From positions 25,296,001 through 25,360,000 of the forward strand of contig OZ017797.1 in NCBI GenBank assembly GCA_963969395.1: a stretch of 64,000 bases of DNA, read 5' to 3'. The notes below the pieces were generated by a model. It was not told where the DNA came from. It was given only the letters and a program-made list of their open reading frames with translations, and ran no database searches. The DNA comes from Pseudoscleropodium purum (Eukaryota > Streptophyta > Bryopsida > Hypnales > Brachytheciaceae). The stretch's first letter is position 1. Every line of letters starts with the position of its first letter. Below are positions 35,455 to 47,190 of this stretch, piece by piece. The position numbers and the translations under genes are program-made.

Positions 35455-36620
35455 AGCCTCGAAATCAATAATTCGGAATTCAACACCCAGAATCCCCCCC
35501 AAACCAGAATCCCAGCACTAGAATCCCCAACACCAGAATCCCAACACCAGAATCCAAGTATCCAGCACCAACCCCACCAGATCAATCACTCAGCCACCAT
35601 GAGCCCTCGCAAACCACCCCCGATTTCCCAACTCCCCAAGCACCGCAAGAAATTCCACCACCACTAGCACCGAAGAAGATCCCAGCGCTAGCCAACTAAC
35701 AATCCTTTACCGACAGTCGTCTCAAAATTCGGACTCCGGGGACCGTCCACTCCCCGCCAGTCTTCGGAAGAAGAAAGAAACTTCAGCCTTCTTCCCAGCA
35801 ACCCCAGAATCTCTCACCGCCACACCAGGATCTCACGACCCCAGAGGAGAGGCTGGAGTGTCCACAACGCAACCCAAGTGCTAGAAACGCGCGACGTGGG
35901 ATGCTAAAGGAGCCTGGGAAGCCAGGGGTTGGAGCAAAACGACGGCGACGAGCGAACGTCGCGAATGAGATCCGAAGGAGGAGTCCGTCCCGAGATGGCG
36001 CACGACGCAAGCGCGCGGAAGGCCTGGGCCTTCACTTCGGCACGACGGACGAAGGGCCCCTCCGCGGCGGGCGTAAGCGTATTCGTTCGATCAGCAGGCC
36101 CCCGGCGTCCGAGTGTTCAGTTTGTTGGGCGGAAACGGGTGGCCCACCACTTTGAATTGCGCAGGGAATGGAGCGTGGAATGGGGCGTGGGACGAGAGGG
36201 AGCACCGGTACTGGGGAGGTGTACTGGTGTCGGCCAGTCAACGCCCAGTCCGGGTCCGGGTCTTGGGATGCAGGCCGTATAGGTTTTGGCCGGGTCTGAT
36301 GAGTGGGCTCGGGTGCCCGACTGCCCGGGATTAGCGGAAGAGTTTGCCCCGCGACAAGAGCTGTTGTTGGTCTTCAATCATCTTTGGGCCGTACTGGTCT
36401 TGGGCCGCCGCGGGGGCTGCTTTGGTGCGCTTTGTGTCAATGTCCGGCATTCTTGGACCCTGAGCGGGTCGACTTCAAGGCCCAAGGGCTCAGCTTTTCG
36501 CCGGGTCAGGGAGCCAGTTGACCCGCTGTTTGCCCTGATTGGGTTTTCTTACGGGCAAATTGTAACTCGGGTTACGGACAAATGTAACTCGGGTTGGGTC
36601 CGTCTTTCTCTCCCAAGGGA
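35455..36620 (-). promoter_or_regulatory. GC-rich promoter and 5' leader region of the VSR gene
   Basis: This GC-rich island upstream of VSR contrasts with AT-rich DNA beyond 36620. The leader next to the start codon has a short tandem repeat of about 17-19 bp ('aatcccaacaccag', about 35505-35560). Near 36555-36600 a 17-bp word (caaat..gtaactcgggtt) is duplicated. Open frames here (for example 36286-36714) look like by-products of high GC. No second gene is recognised. Confidence 0.45.
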
Positions 36621-38051
36621 GAAAAATACAAAAATTTTGTCTCCTATTTTTGGTTTACAGAATTTTATAGTATTTTCTTGGCATGTCTTGCTTGGTTTCA
36701 GGTTTTTGATCTGAAATATGAATTCAAATTTTCTAAATTTTTTGAGAAACGTTGTATAAAATGTTGAATTTCAGCGTTTTTTGGGGGGTGAAAAATTACG
36801 CAAGATGGATTTCCCATTTGTTCGTAAAAAAATTTTTAAAAAAGAGAGAGATTGAGTCAAGGAAGGAGGGAAGGGGACCATCATTTTATAGACTAAGGTG
36901 AGTGTCTCATGTTTTGTATTCAAGTGTACTCAAGATTGGTTAACTAAAGAACATGGTTTGTGTTACTAAGTTATCTAATTTTTTGTTAAGTCTTAGTGGT
37001 AGTGAAATAGGGGTTCCAAATCTTTCTATCACGATTTTTTTTTCCAACTTTGTATAAAATTATATATAAGTTTTTAAAATTGTCAAAAAAGATGCTCCCA
37101 AAATTGAATGTAGGCTCTAATCAATAGATTCAAATGAATTTTGACAAACATTACAAACTTACTAACCAAAGCTTTAGTATCACTAGTTTATTAAACAAAA
37201 TATAATATATATTCATCTAACTTTGAAGTGTCATTGACAATTGTATACAATTAAAAAGAAAAAAGCAACTTCTATTTGCTATGTAAATAATACTCCAAGT
37301 GGTGTTAATTGCTTCAAGATAGTAGTAGTTGGTATCTTCAACCTGTGGTGGCTTTATAGTAGTAGTTGGTATTTTCAAAGTGTTATCACATTAAAAATAC
37401 CAACTAATACCATATAGTGTTAGTTGCTTCAAGTAGTAGTAGTTAATATTGTCAATGTGATATTTTCACTATGTTGTAGCTTGGTTTGAATTGGCTTGAT
37501 TTGGTTTGCATGAAAAATAATTCTTGGCACCAAGTCTAAATAATATACATACACCTCTAGTGAAGTGACATTTTGGGAATTCATGCATACTTTCTATACC
37601 TTCATTGACTATTATACATGCCTATTCATCTAACAATCTAAAAATTTTCAAGACTTGAGATGTTCTTCTTAGACATCTCAGGTATAGAAACCAATACATT
37701 TACAGTATGAAGTTACTAACCAAAGCATTCATTATTCACCTAACTCAATTGTCATTTATAGCTTACTGAATTCAATCAAAAAATATAAATCTAATAAAAT
37801 AATGCAAAGCAATTGTTATTTGCAAGAACTGTATATTAAACTAAATATAAAATATTATTAATAACTACCTAACCATCTTCTTTGTATTTTTAATAGAGTA
37901 TCCAAAAAATAACTACTAATGAGTTTTAACCACTCAAATTTAGTTAATAAATAATCAATCCTATAACTAATGGCTTGGAAAAGTTTGATGCATTTTGATT
38001 TGGTTTACAATGACAATAATTTTTTGCACTAATTTCATTGTAGTAAAGTAA
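36621..38051. other. Gene-free AT-rich DNA
   Basis: No coding sequence was recognised. A short word (agtagtagttggtat) recurs at about 37320, 37360 and 37430, probably an old local duplication. Confidence 0.45.
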
Positions 38052-38510
38052 TAGAATTAAGGAAACACAAGTGCATCTCAATTGATATGACACTCTAAAA
38101 TTTCTGTAAATGTTTAATACTGTCACGAACTATAAATCACAACAAAATCAAGGAAACACAAACACATCTCAATTGATATGACACTCAAAAAAATTTGTAA
38201 ACATTTAACAATGTTATGGACTATAAATCACAACAAAATCAAGGAAATACAAATACATCTCAATTGATATGACACACTAAAATTTTTGTAAACGTTTAAT
38301 ATTGTCATGGACTATAAATCACAACAAAGTCAAGGAAATACAAACACGTCTCAATTGATATGACACTCTAAAAATTTTATAAACATTTAACATTGTCATG
38401 GACTATAAATCTCAACAAAATCAAGGAAATACAAACACGTCTCAATTGATATGACACTCTAAAATTTTTGCAAACAATTAATATTGTCATAGATTATAAA
38501 TCACAATAAT
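38052..38510. repeat. Tandem repeat, 91-bp unit, five copies
   Basis: The word GGAAAYACAA occurs at 38061, 38152, 38243, 38334 and 38425, exactly 91 bases apart each time. Each unit contains 'ctcaattgatatgacac' and 'tataaatc' at fixed places. The copies differ by a few substitutions each, with no length change, so it is a minisatellite of moderate age. Confidence 0.95.
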
Positions 38511-40412
38511 TGATTTTGATTCTTTGGAATTCGAACATAGTTGTTATTTTATCATTGATTTTAACTCATTTGTGAAACCAACCGTACAATACTACATTGT
38601 CACTTATAGGGACTTCAAGAAGTTAGATATAAAGATGTCAAGGTCAAAATATTTTTTGATTTATTATTATGTTGGTGGCACATATTGAAAATGACTTTAA
38701 AAGGGTATTTAATTTATTCAAGGCATTGATTTTTTTATTGTGGTATAATATATCAATAGAGGTTATATATATATAAATTCAATAAAATGACCTTTCATTA
38801 TGGTATAACCATAGTAATATTCATTTAACTTGTGATTGCGATGATTCTTCTAATTTTTAGAAGGTCTTTTTAAAGTTACAAACAATATTAAATATAGGAC
38901 TTTGCATTTGGATTTATTCTTCAACTTAAGTTCATTGAAAATCTTCAACTCAAAGCCAAAACAAGTTGAGTGAGAGGAAATTTTACAATAAGTTAGATAA
39001 TAAGACATTTGTAACTTTAGCCTTATCAATATATGTCAAAATATATCAAGGTACTTAAAATCTTGTGAGGAAGTCAAGTATGATACAAAATGATTTGGAG
39101 ACTTTGGATATGTATATATAATGACTATACACTACCATGTAAATTGAGCTCAAAATCAATTGTTCTACCTTCAATAGTGAGTTGTATAAAATTGTAAGAA
39201 AAAGAGCTCACTACTATAGCATTCAATAGGCTTCAAGCCTAGTACTTTTTCTTCATGTACCCTACTCATCACATCAAGCCTCTTTAGAGAGAATTTAAAA
39301 GCATATTTGCAAATTTTAAAGTTTTTTCAATGTTTTACTAAATCTCTTAGGAGTAACAAAGTAAGGACCAATGAAACTCACCTATATTCTAGGCTATTGT
39401 AAGAAATATTTGTACTACGGTATGTACATCTTATAATGCATATTCAATAGTTTTTTAAGATAACTATACTAACACTCTTCAATTGGGCTTGAACATTGTA
39501 TTTAAAGAAGGGAGAGAAAGTATAAGTCTATTATTATATTGATTATATATTTTTTAATTATTTTTCTTGAAATATAGAATTTTAGATGTGCATCATACTT
39601 TCCATCCTAGAAGCCTAAAATTCTTTTTAGTACCTAATCAATGAATTGGAAATTGATAATTAGAAGTATTTATTCTATGGCTCATACACCCATTTATATA
39701 TTCAATTATTTTCAAAAATAGTTTTATATTTGTCTTTTATACTTACTCTATAAGACTTCCAATCAAAAGAATTTTTTGAAAATAGAAGAATAAAAAATAT
39801 ATTATTTTGTTTTCCAATCCTTTCCACATAGATCTCAACAATGGCTAATTTTTTTTAATTTCAAAACTTGTCCCTCTAATTTAAAAAGATTGGAGTTTAG
39901 GGGGATGTAATTTTAACCTTTCAAAAATTACATTCCCAAATCCACAATAGTACTCAAATATATAGTAGAATTATCCATTTTTGACTAAAGAGTCATACCC
40001 AGCCTAGAGGATGCAACTATTTCCAACCAAAGTTTAGAATGTTTTTCTTTTCAAGGTTGGAACTAATAAAGTCAAGACACCTATCCCAAAGTAGTGAGCA
40101 AAAAAATTGGAAGTAGTGAATGGGAAAGTAGTGAGTAGGAAAGTAGTTCTTGAATGATCAAAATTGGAAGAGTCTATTGACATTGGGGATGGGTTCAATT
40201 CAACTTTTGACTTTCAAAACTCATAGTAATTTCAATTGAAGGCATAAAATTACCCAAAAATTTGTAACCTTGGTGATTTCTATCTTCTTTTAAGACATAA
40301 AAATTTGCATTACCTTATACTACTCCAAAATATGTATGGAATTACTTAAGTGGTCTACTATAGGTGGTTCTATTATAATAGTGATGTTCATAGTAATCCA
40401 ACAAAGGTCTCT
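38511..40412. other. Gene-free AT-rich DNA
   Basis: No gene or clear repeat was found. The interval ends at the left target duplication of the CACTA element. Confidence 0.45.
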
Positions 40413-41639
40413 CACTACAAGAATATGAATACTTTATAACTGGGGATGACTGGTGATTGCTTGCAGTCATATTTTGGTAATCTAAAACTTTGCAAAAAAA
40501 AAGACTACAAATATGATTGCCGGTCACATCTTTGCTTTATACTTCATAGTTGTATAGTATACATCCATTGAGAACAGCAAAACATTTCATAGGGAACTTT
40601 CGGGAACATGTTTCGGGAACACCCAGTCATATTTGCCAGTTATATTTTTCTCCAATCATATATTGCAATCATATTTTTACAATTTTTACAATTTTTTTGG
40701 GGGGGACAACCCAAGTGCAATTTGGGCTTCGAAGTATCCAATCGTATTTTTTCTTTAGTCACATTATGCAATCATATTTTTTTGATAGTCATATTTTCAA
40801 TCATCCTTTTTTGATAGTAAGGATTTTTCAATTTTTGGGCCATACATGGAAGACGTGCTCGAATGTAGGTAGACCTTTTGTATTTTGGCCATAAAGGTCA
40901 TTCCTTCGGATGTAGACATGACTTCATTTATTGCATGCATTGAATTTTTTTGAGCTTCATTTATTATAAAATACGTGTGAAACAATTAGGCTAGGAATGG
41001 CCACATATTTGTATTCAAATTACTTAAAATACATATTTCAATGTACTAATGAGGGAAGTTCCAAAAGGAAGAAGGCATTGCAAACATGACATTGCAAATG
41101 GATTTTTTTCTTACCTACTCCATTGGAAGGGGTGGACATTGGAAAGCTTTTGAATACTTTGAATGTCTCTTAATACATGCAACATGGTTTGGTTCCTCAC
41201 AATAGTTTCATTTTGAAGTTCATTAACATATACATTTGTTGAAGATACATACAAAACAAAAAGTGCTTCGAACATGAAGGCATTTATTTATTTTTATTAC
41301 AAATTAAGATGGTTCTCTAATTTGCTTTGAGAACAATTGAGGCCAAGAGGACATGACATCATCTCCTCTTTGTATGTAGAAAAATTGTATAACAAGCACA
41401 ATCTATTGCAATGGTGCCATTCACCCAAGACAAATATACTTACATTCTTTGCTTGTGTGTTATACACCAAAGGCATTGTTGCATAGAATCCTCTATATAA
41501 AATATTGAAGACCATTTTCTATGTATTGTTCTTTGTCATACAAGGAGACTCAGTTTGAATTTGCATTGTTGTATTGTAGGGCATCTACTGTTATGTCATC
41601 TTGTCTGAGATGTTGTAATGTAGTTGCAACCACATCGAC

Positions 41640-43518
41640 TTCTATTTCCACTGCTTCTTACAAGATGGGTCTCTTTGGAAGAAGATCTTCATACAAATTT
41701 GTGGCTTCCAATCCATGAAAATATGATGTTTTCTCCAAGGATATGCATTCCACTTCAGGCGTTGCTTGATGTGCGGAGAATAATCAAACACCTCTTGGTT
41801 CCTTTCAAAGCACAACTTCCCATCCACTCTTGCCCTTGTCAAGTGCAAAGAATACTTATTCAATGTGTAGAGGAAAAGCAAATGATTGTGCTTAGTAAGG
41901 ATCAATTTGTCAAAATTGACACTGGTGAATCCATACTCATCTCACCTCAGAGTAGCTTCATCACCTCTTGTATTAGTAACCATCCAATTGCAATAGAGAA
42001 CTACAACCTCAAAGTAGCCATAATCTATAGAGAGGATTTCCTCTACCTACCCCACATACTCCAACTCTACAGCCTTCATGTTTGTATCCTTCATGCATGC
42101 TCAACACAAATGTTGAAAGGTTGCAGCTACTCCTAAATCCATTGTTGTCAATTGTTTCTCACAACTCCGGACACGAATGTGGTTTCCAAATGCATATATG
42201 GAACAATATGACTTGGCTCAATCTGATGGAGGTAACATCAAAGCTCTCACGTCCTCTTCCACTTCTTCAATCCCGTCTTCCATGGCACGCAACACTACCT
42301 TTGGAAACCAAATGTGGAACTCCTCATCACACAGTTCCGTTGGATATTGTATCTCGTTCTTTCGTTTTTTACACATATTGTTGGCGTTCTTATTCATGAG
42401 TCGACATATCATCTTCATGTCTCCTACATTATATAACCATGAAGCATGTGAGTTCATCAAAAATATGCAAAACCACACACTACGTGTAGTCATATTTCAA
42501 TGCCAATCATTACGTTTAGTCTTTTGTGCAATAACATAACTTTGTTTAGTTGTATATGCAATTGTATAACAAGATTCAGTCAAATAGTAAATTACATTAC
42601 TCTAGGTAGTCATGTATGTAATTATATCACTAGTTTCAATCACATATGACATCACATTACAATATACAGTCATATATGCTAATATGCAATTGTAGTACTA
42701 GGTTCAGTCATATATTAAATTACATTACTATAGGTAGTCACAAATGCAATTGTATCACTAGGTTTAGTCATGTATGATAGTACATTACAATGTGGAATTA
42801 TATATAAAATTGCATAAGTAGGTTCAATCATACCAACATTTATAGTAGCTATGTTAATTACTAATTACAAATCCATCACCACATGTTATCATTATTGCAT
42901 TCCTACTAGCAATGCCAATCAAAAACAAATACATACAGTTACAACAATATATACTATTGGACTACATGGAAGGTTCATATCCTACTACACATGTGACTAC
43001 AAACTCTAATTCATAATCATTTCATATGGCCTTACCTCCTCCAATCCTCCAATGGCGCTATATTGTTCACAACAAACTCATGGATCCATTGCCGAAGTCC
43101 ATTTGAGAGGTACCGTGCTTGTCTACTACCTTGTAAAATTTTATCATACATTGTAGGATCTTCTTTGTCATCCCACACTCTTCTACTAGTTGCCGTGTAC
43201 TTTTGTATGTACTTAGTACAAAATCCCAGTGCTTCAACCATAGCATAACCTTCAACCATGCTCCCTTTAGGCCGAGCACGATTTCGAACATATCATTTCA
43301 GTGTTTTCAAATATCTTTCAATAGGATACATCCAAACGTATATGCACTGGTCTACAAATTTCCACTTCTACAAAGTGGACAACTAGATGGCTCATGATGT
43401 CAAAAAAAGATGGCAGCAACTCTTTTTCCAACATGCATAAAGCTAGAGCCACATCGGACCACAACTTTGATATAGTTCTTACATCTAAGGTCTTAGCACA
43501 TATTCTTCTAAATACCCT
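41640..43518 (-). pseudogene. C-terminal remnant of a CACTA TNP2-type transposase
   Basis: On the minus strand the C-terminal half of a CACTA transposase can be read in pieces. Near 43390-43500 is LEKELLPSFFDIM, near 43300-43330 YPIERYLKTLK, and at 43032-43290 a segment containing RNRARPKGSMVEGYAMVEAL. These fit the DUF4218 region. Further on, 42218-42493 and 41642-41960 (with DEYGFTSVNFDKLI, then the region before the C-terminus) continue the order. Stops, shifts and a 60-bp repeat array interrupt it. The N-terminal catalytic part would lie above 43518, where repeat sequence is found instead. Confidence 0.78.
42515..42834. repeat. Tandem repeat, 60-bp unit, about five copies
   Basis: The word TTYARTC recurs at 42515, 42575, 42635, 42703, 42763 and 42823. 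Spacings are 60, 60, 68, 60 and 60, with an 8-base insertion in the fourth interval. Units include 'acattac', 'gtagtca' and 'atgcaattgta'. It lies inside the transposase remnant, perhaps in a former intron. Confidence 0.85.
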
Positions 43519-43860
43519 AGCTACAAGGAAATGAGCATTTTATGATTGCCAAAATATGACTAGGAATGACTAGCGACTACTCGCAATCATATTCTAGGAA
43601 TCCTAAACTTTGTGGAAAAATATGATTGCAAAATATGATTAGTAGTCATATTTTGCCTTTCTACACTACAAGTATATAATATACATCCATTGAGAACAAC
43701 TAAAATTTTATAGGGAACAATATGGAACATATTACAAGAACACCAATCATATTTGTCAATCATATTTTTGCATATATGACTACACATAGTCATATCCTAT
43801 ACACATTTTTGCAAGTTCACTTTTTTTTTGAAGTTTTTTTTTGGGATAGCCTCCTAAAAA
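43519..43860. repeat. Internal copy of the CACTA left end
   Basis: The sequence at 43519-43549 resembles the complement of the right terminus (ctacaaggaaatgagcattt against ctacaagaaaatgagtgttt). What follows, to about 43860, matches 40430-40740 in the same orientation, including 'atacatccattgagaaca' in both. The element therefore holds two copies of its left end 3.1 kb apart. Confidence 0.8.
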
Positions 43861-43989
43861 TTTGGGCAACCTAAAAAAAATGTAAATAAATTATTGCTCA
43901 AAATTGTAAATCCTAGCCATTTGGGGGGGGGGATCTTGAAATCCTAACCATCATTTTTTAGGGTTTTAAAACCCTAGCTGCCACTTCAT

Positions 43990-44710
43990 TTGCTTCATCT
44001 TCTTTTTTAGTTGTTGCTTTCTAACTCTTGTTTCTTCTTCCTCCTTTGTTTTTTGAATTTCTAATTGTTGTATTGTTGTGTTTTAGTTGTTGTTTAGTTG
44101 TTGCTTTTTAATTCTTATTTCTTCTTCCTTTTGTTTTTTGAAGTTCTAATTGTTATGTTGTTGTATTTTAGTTGTTGTTTAGTTGTTGCTTTTTAACTCT
44201 TGTTTCCTCTTCCTTCTTTTGTTTTTTAAAGTTCTAATTGTTGTGTTGTTGTGTTTTAGTTGTTGTTTAGTTATTGAGGTTCCAATTGTTGTTTCTTAAT
44301 TGTTACTAATTTGTTGTTGCTTATTATATCTTAGTTATTGTTAGTTGTTTCATAATTGTTGCTAGTTTGTTGTTGCTTTGTAGTTGCTAATTTGTTGTTG
44401 TTAGTTTGTTGTTGTTTCATAGTTGTTGCTTTATAGTTGTTGCTAATTTGTTGTTGTTTCTTAGTTGATGTTAGTTTGTTGTTGTTAGTTAGTTGTTTCT
44501 TTGTTGTTTCTTAGTTTTTTATTTTTAGTTGTTGTTGGTTTGTTGTTGCTTCAAAGTTGTTGCTAGTTTGTTATTGTTTTTTAGTTGTTGTCTCTTAAGT
44601 ATTGCTTCAAAATTGTTACTTCAAGGTTATTGTTTCAAGATTATTGCCTCATGTTGGATCTTAACTCTTACTTAATTGTTGTCTTTTAAACATTATTTTC
44701 TATTGTTTGT
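43990..44710. repeat. TTGTTG-rich array with ~86-bp units
   Basis: The word TTGTTGCTTT recurs at 44011, 44098 and 44183, giving units of 87 and 85 bp with 'taactcttgtttcttcttcc' and 'ttctaattgttgtg'. From about 44270 the array degrades into shorter TTGTTG/TTAGTTG repeats that reach about 44710. One strand is almost free of C. Confidence 0.8.
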
Positions 44711-44858
44711 TATTTCTTGCCTCTTATTATCTTTTATTGCATCTAAACTTGTCCTATTCTTTCTTCTTATTGATTTTTAGTTTTAGTTTTTGTTGCCCCT
44801 TATTAAATCTTAGCTTTTATTTCCTACTATCTTTTGGTACTAACTTGAACAAAAAAAT

Positions 44859-45117
44859 GACTCACCGCAGTCATATTCCAAATCACTTAAAATATAACTC
44901 ACTATAGTCATATTCCATATCACTCAAAAAATGACTCACTATAGTCATATTTTATATCACTAAAAATATGACTTGCTACAATCATATTTCATATTACTCA
45001 AAATATGACTTATGACAATCATATTCCATGTCACTCAAAACATGACTCACCAATCATATTCCATGTTACTCAAAATATGACTCACTACAGTCATATTCCA
45101 CGTTAGCCAAAATGTAA
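44859..45117. repeat. CACTA subterminal tandem repeat, 37-bp unit, seven copies
   Basis: Units begin at 44859, 44896, 44933, 44970, 45007, 45044 and 45079; five of the six steps are exactly 37 and the last is 35. Each unit carries a small palindrome of the form ATGACTCACTACAGTCAT. Arrays of this kind near CACTA ends are known transposase-binding sites, which is the likely role here. Confidence 0.9.
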
Positions 45118-45422
45118 CTACACAATCATATTTCACATAGGATTTTTTTATTTTGCCCGGGCAAATCATGAAAATGTCAAGCCTCCAAAGAAAGTCAACA
45201 TATACGCCATGTTGGCAAAATACGGCTAAAAATGTTTTTTCATACTCCCAAATCCATATGACTGCAAATATGACTACCCAGTCATATGACTGAAAGTAGA
45301 TCACTCAGCCCAGTCATATCCTGCTCATCTACAGTGATTTTTGAGTGAGTCACATTTTTTTAATTTTGTGACTCATTGTAGTCACATTTTGCAATCATAA
45401 AAACACTCATTTTCTTGTAGTG

Positions 45423-46413
45423 TCTAGAGAATGAATGACATCCTCAACAATAACTTGGTGATGAGAAGAAACTTTTAACCATCAATTTCACTACAAATGA
45501 AGTGTATACATGTCAATGTAGATAACAATAAATCTAGCTGGAATTAGACATTGAAGATTGATATTAGTAGTTTCATGAAGATAGTATTTGAATTCTAGAA
45601 ACAAAAAATACAATAAATAGTATGTGTGTTTCTTACAATTGTCCCTCCCTCATCTAAAAGCCACCACAATACATTTGTTTACTCATAAGGCCAACCCACA
45701 ATGGCAATGTCTTTACATATTATGCAAAAAATATATACTTACACATAAAGTACAAACATTTCAATAGTGACAATCATGTACCCTTTGCATTTGTTTATAC
45801 AATATAGTAGTTCCTTTAGTTTACTAGAGATGTATTTAAAATTCAAGAGTGCTTGTAAAATTTTGGATGAAAATATATTAGGTTGAAATGTTGAATATGT
45901 AAAGGAGTGTTCAAATGGATAAAGTCGTGACTAAAGATTGTAATAGTGTGCACTTAGAATAATAGATTTAAGTTAATATCAAAATATAATTGCAAAGATA
46001 AGATAATGAAATCTAATTTTGTCTACCTCCCTAATTTTGGCAAATAGGTTTTTAATGTTCAAAGTGCCTATCAATATGACTTTAAATTGTACTTATGGCA
46101 TTGTGCTATATTTTTGTAAAATAACAAAGTCTTTGGATCCTCTACAAATGATTTTTGGTCTTTTTGAAGGAACCCCAAACATGCAACTATAGAACATTTT
46201 AAAGTCTATTCATGCCTTGATTTTTTTAAGTCATAAAAAGACAAAAATGATAAACTAAATCTCCAACATTCCAAAAATTATGCAATTCCTTATATTCATT
46301 GAGGTTTTCGTTCTGCTTTCACTGAAAACTCATCTACTACTACAACAATGGACCTTAATTTTGATTCATCTAGTAAAAAGTCAGTTCTTCGACTTCTTAT
46401 CTTAGAACCTCTT
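45423..46413. other. Gene-free AT-rich DNA
   Basis: Nothing was recognised on either strand. The segment starts with the right target duplication of the CACTA element. Confidence 0.45.
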
Positions 46414-46553
46414 ACCTTAGGGTAACTATGTTCTCACTTGATGTTAGGGGTGATATCTACAACGTGAATCGAGTAGACCAAAATTTGTTCCCAAGATCCT
46501 CAGTAACAACACTCTTTAACACCAAGTGAGAACAGACCTGTAGTTACCCTAAC
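46414..46553. repeat. Small foldback element (~140 bp)
   Basis: The segment 46416-46446 (ttaccttagggtaacta, then gttctcacttgatgtta) pairs with 46518-46551 with a few gaps. The enclosed part holds 'aacgtgaatcgag'. It resembles a MITE but no clear target duplication was identified. Confidence 0.55.
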
Positions 46554-47161
46554 TATAGTTACCTGTTACCGCAATTACCTTACTGTAGTGAACAGACCTC
46601 CTTCCTACTGTACTGCACAACTTCAGTTTTCAAGTGCAAATATTTGACCAGAAATTCCCTGCACGAATGGTCAGTCGGTCAGTCAATTCCTTTGTCCTGG
46701 CTGCACTTACTAGTGAGCTTCCATAGATTGGCAATTGGATGATAAAAATGGAACTTTCTCTGTCCAAATAATTCTTTAAATGGCTGTCCAGACTCATGAT
46801 TCATGTGGGTTCGGAAGCTCTTTCTTCTTCTTTTCTTCTAAAATAATTATTATGTATAGGGCAATGCTCAAGGAGGATGGGATTTTGTGGGGAAAGAAAA
46901 GTGTCGATGAGGAGGGTGGAGCCCAAAGAGGAGGAGTTTTTTTTTTCCTCAAAACCTTTGACAACGAGCAACATTGTTTGGTGAAAACTATAGGAGGAAA
47001 TCCTTTGTAGGATGAGAGAGAGAGAATATGATGATTGGATGATGCATTACAAAAATTCTCAACCTGCAAAGGGCCGTTAAGGATTCCTTTTTCGACACCC
47101 CTCAGTGCAATTATAGATTTTTTTTAAATTGATAATAAATAAATAAAAATCTGATGTGGCA
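46554..47161. other. Intergenic DNA, no gene recognised
   Basis: The open frames at 46780-47010 (+) and 46794-47069 (-) overlap each other and have no recognisable domain. The + frame runs through T and A runs and does not look like a gene. Confidence 0.4.
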
Positions 47162-47190
47162 CTGATGTGGCACTATTTGTGCCACATCAG
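47162..47190. repeat. Perfect 12-bp hairpin
   Basis: CTGATGTGGCAC at 47162-47173 pairs exactly with 47179-47190 around a 5-base loop. A partial further copy of 'tgatgtggcac' lies just before it. It is probably a relic of a transposon end. Confidence 0.55.

Larger units (their letters stand above)
40413..45422. mobile_element. CACTA (En/Spm) element, 5010 bp, TSD TCT
   Basis: The left end reads CACTACAAGAATATG and the complement of the right end reads CACTACAAGAAAATG, the terminal inverted repeat of plant CACTA elements. The element is flanked by TCT at 40410-40412 and 45423-45425, the expected 3-bp target duplication. Inside are subterminal repeats built on ATGACT/AGTCAT, tandem arrays of 37, 60 and about 86 bp, and a broken transposase on the minus strand. 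An internal copy of the left end begins at 43519. The catalytic half of the transposase is absent, so it is non-autonomous. Confidence 0.93.

Noticed and set aside
35455..35502. Upstream in-frame ATG for VSR at 35502
   Set aside because: It would add 16 residues with Glu, Arg and Asp ahead of the signal peptide; the ATG at 35454 gives a typical signal start.
36286..36714. 142-codon + strand frame upstream of VSR
   Set aside because: It crosses from GC-rich to AT-rich DNA, overlaps other frames, and shows no domain or splice structure.
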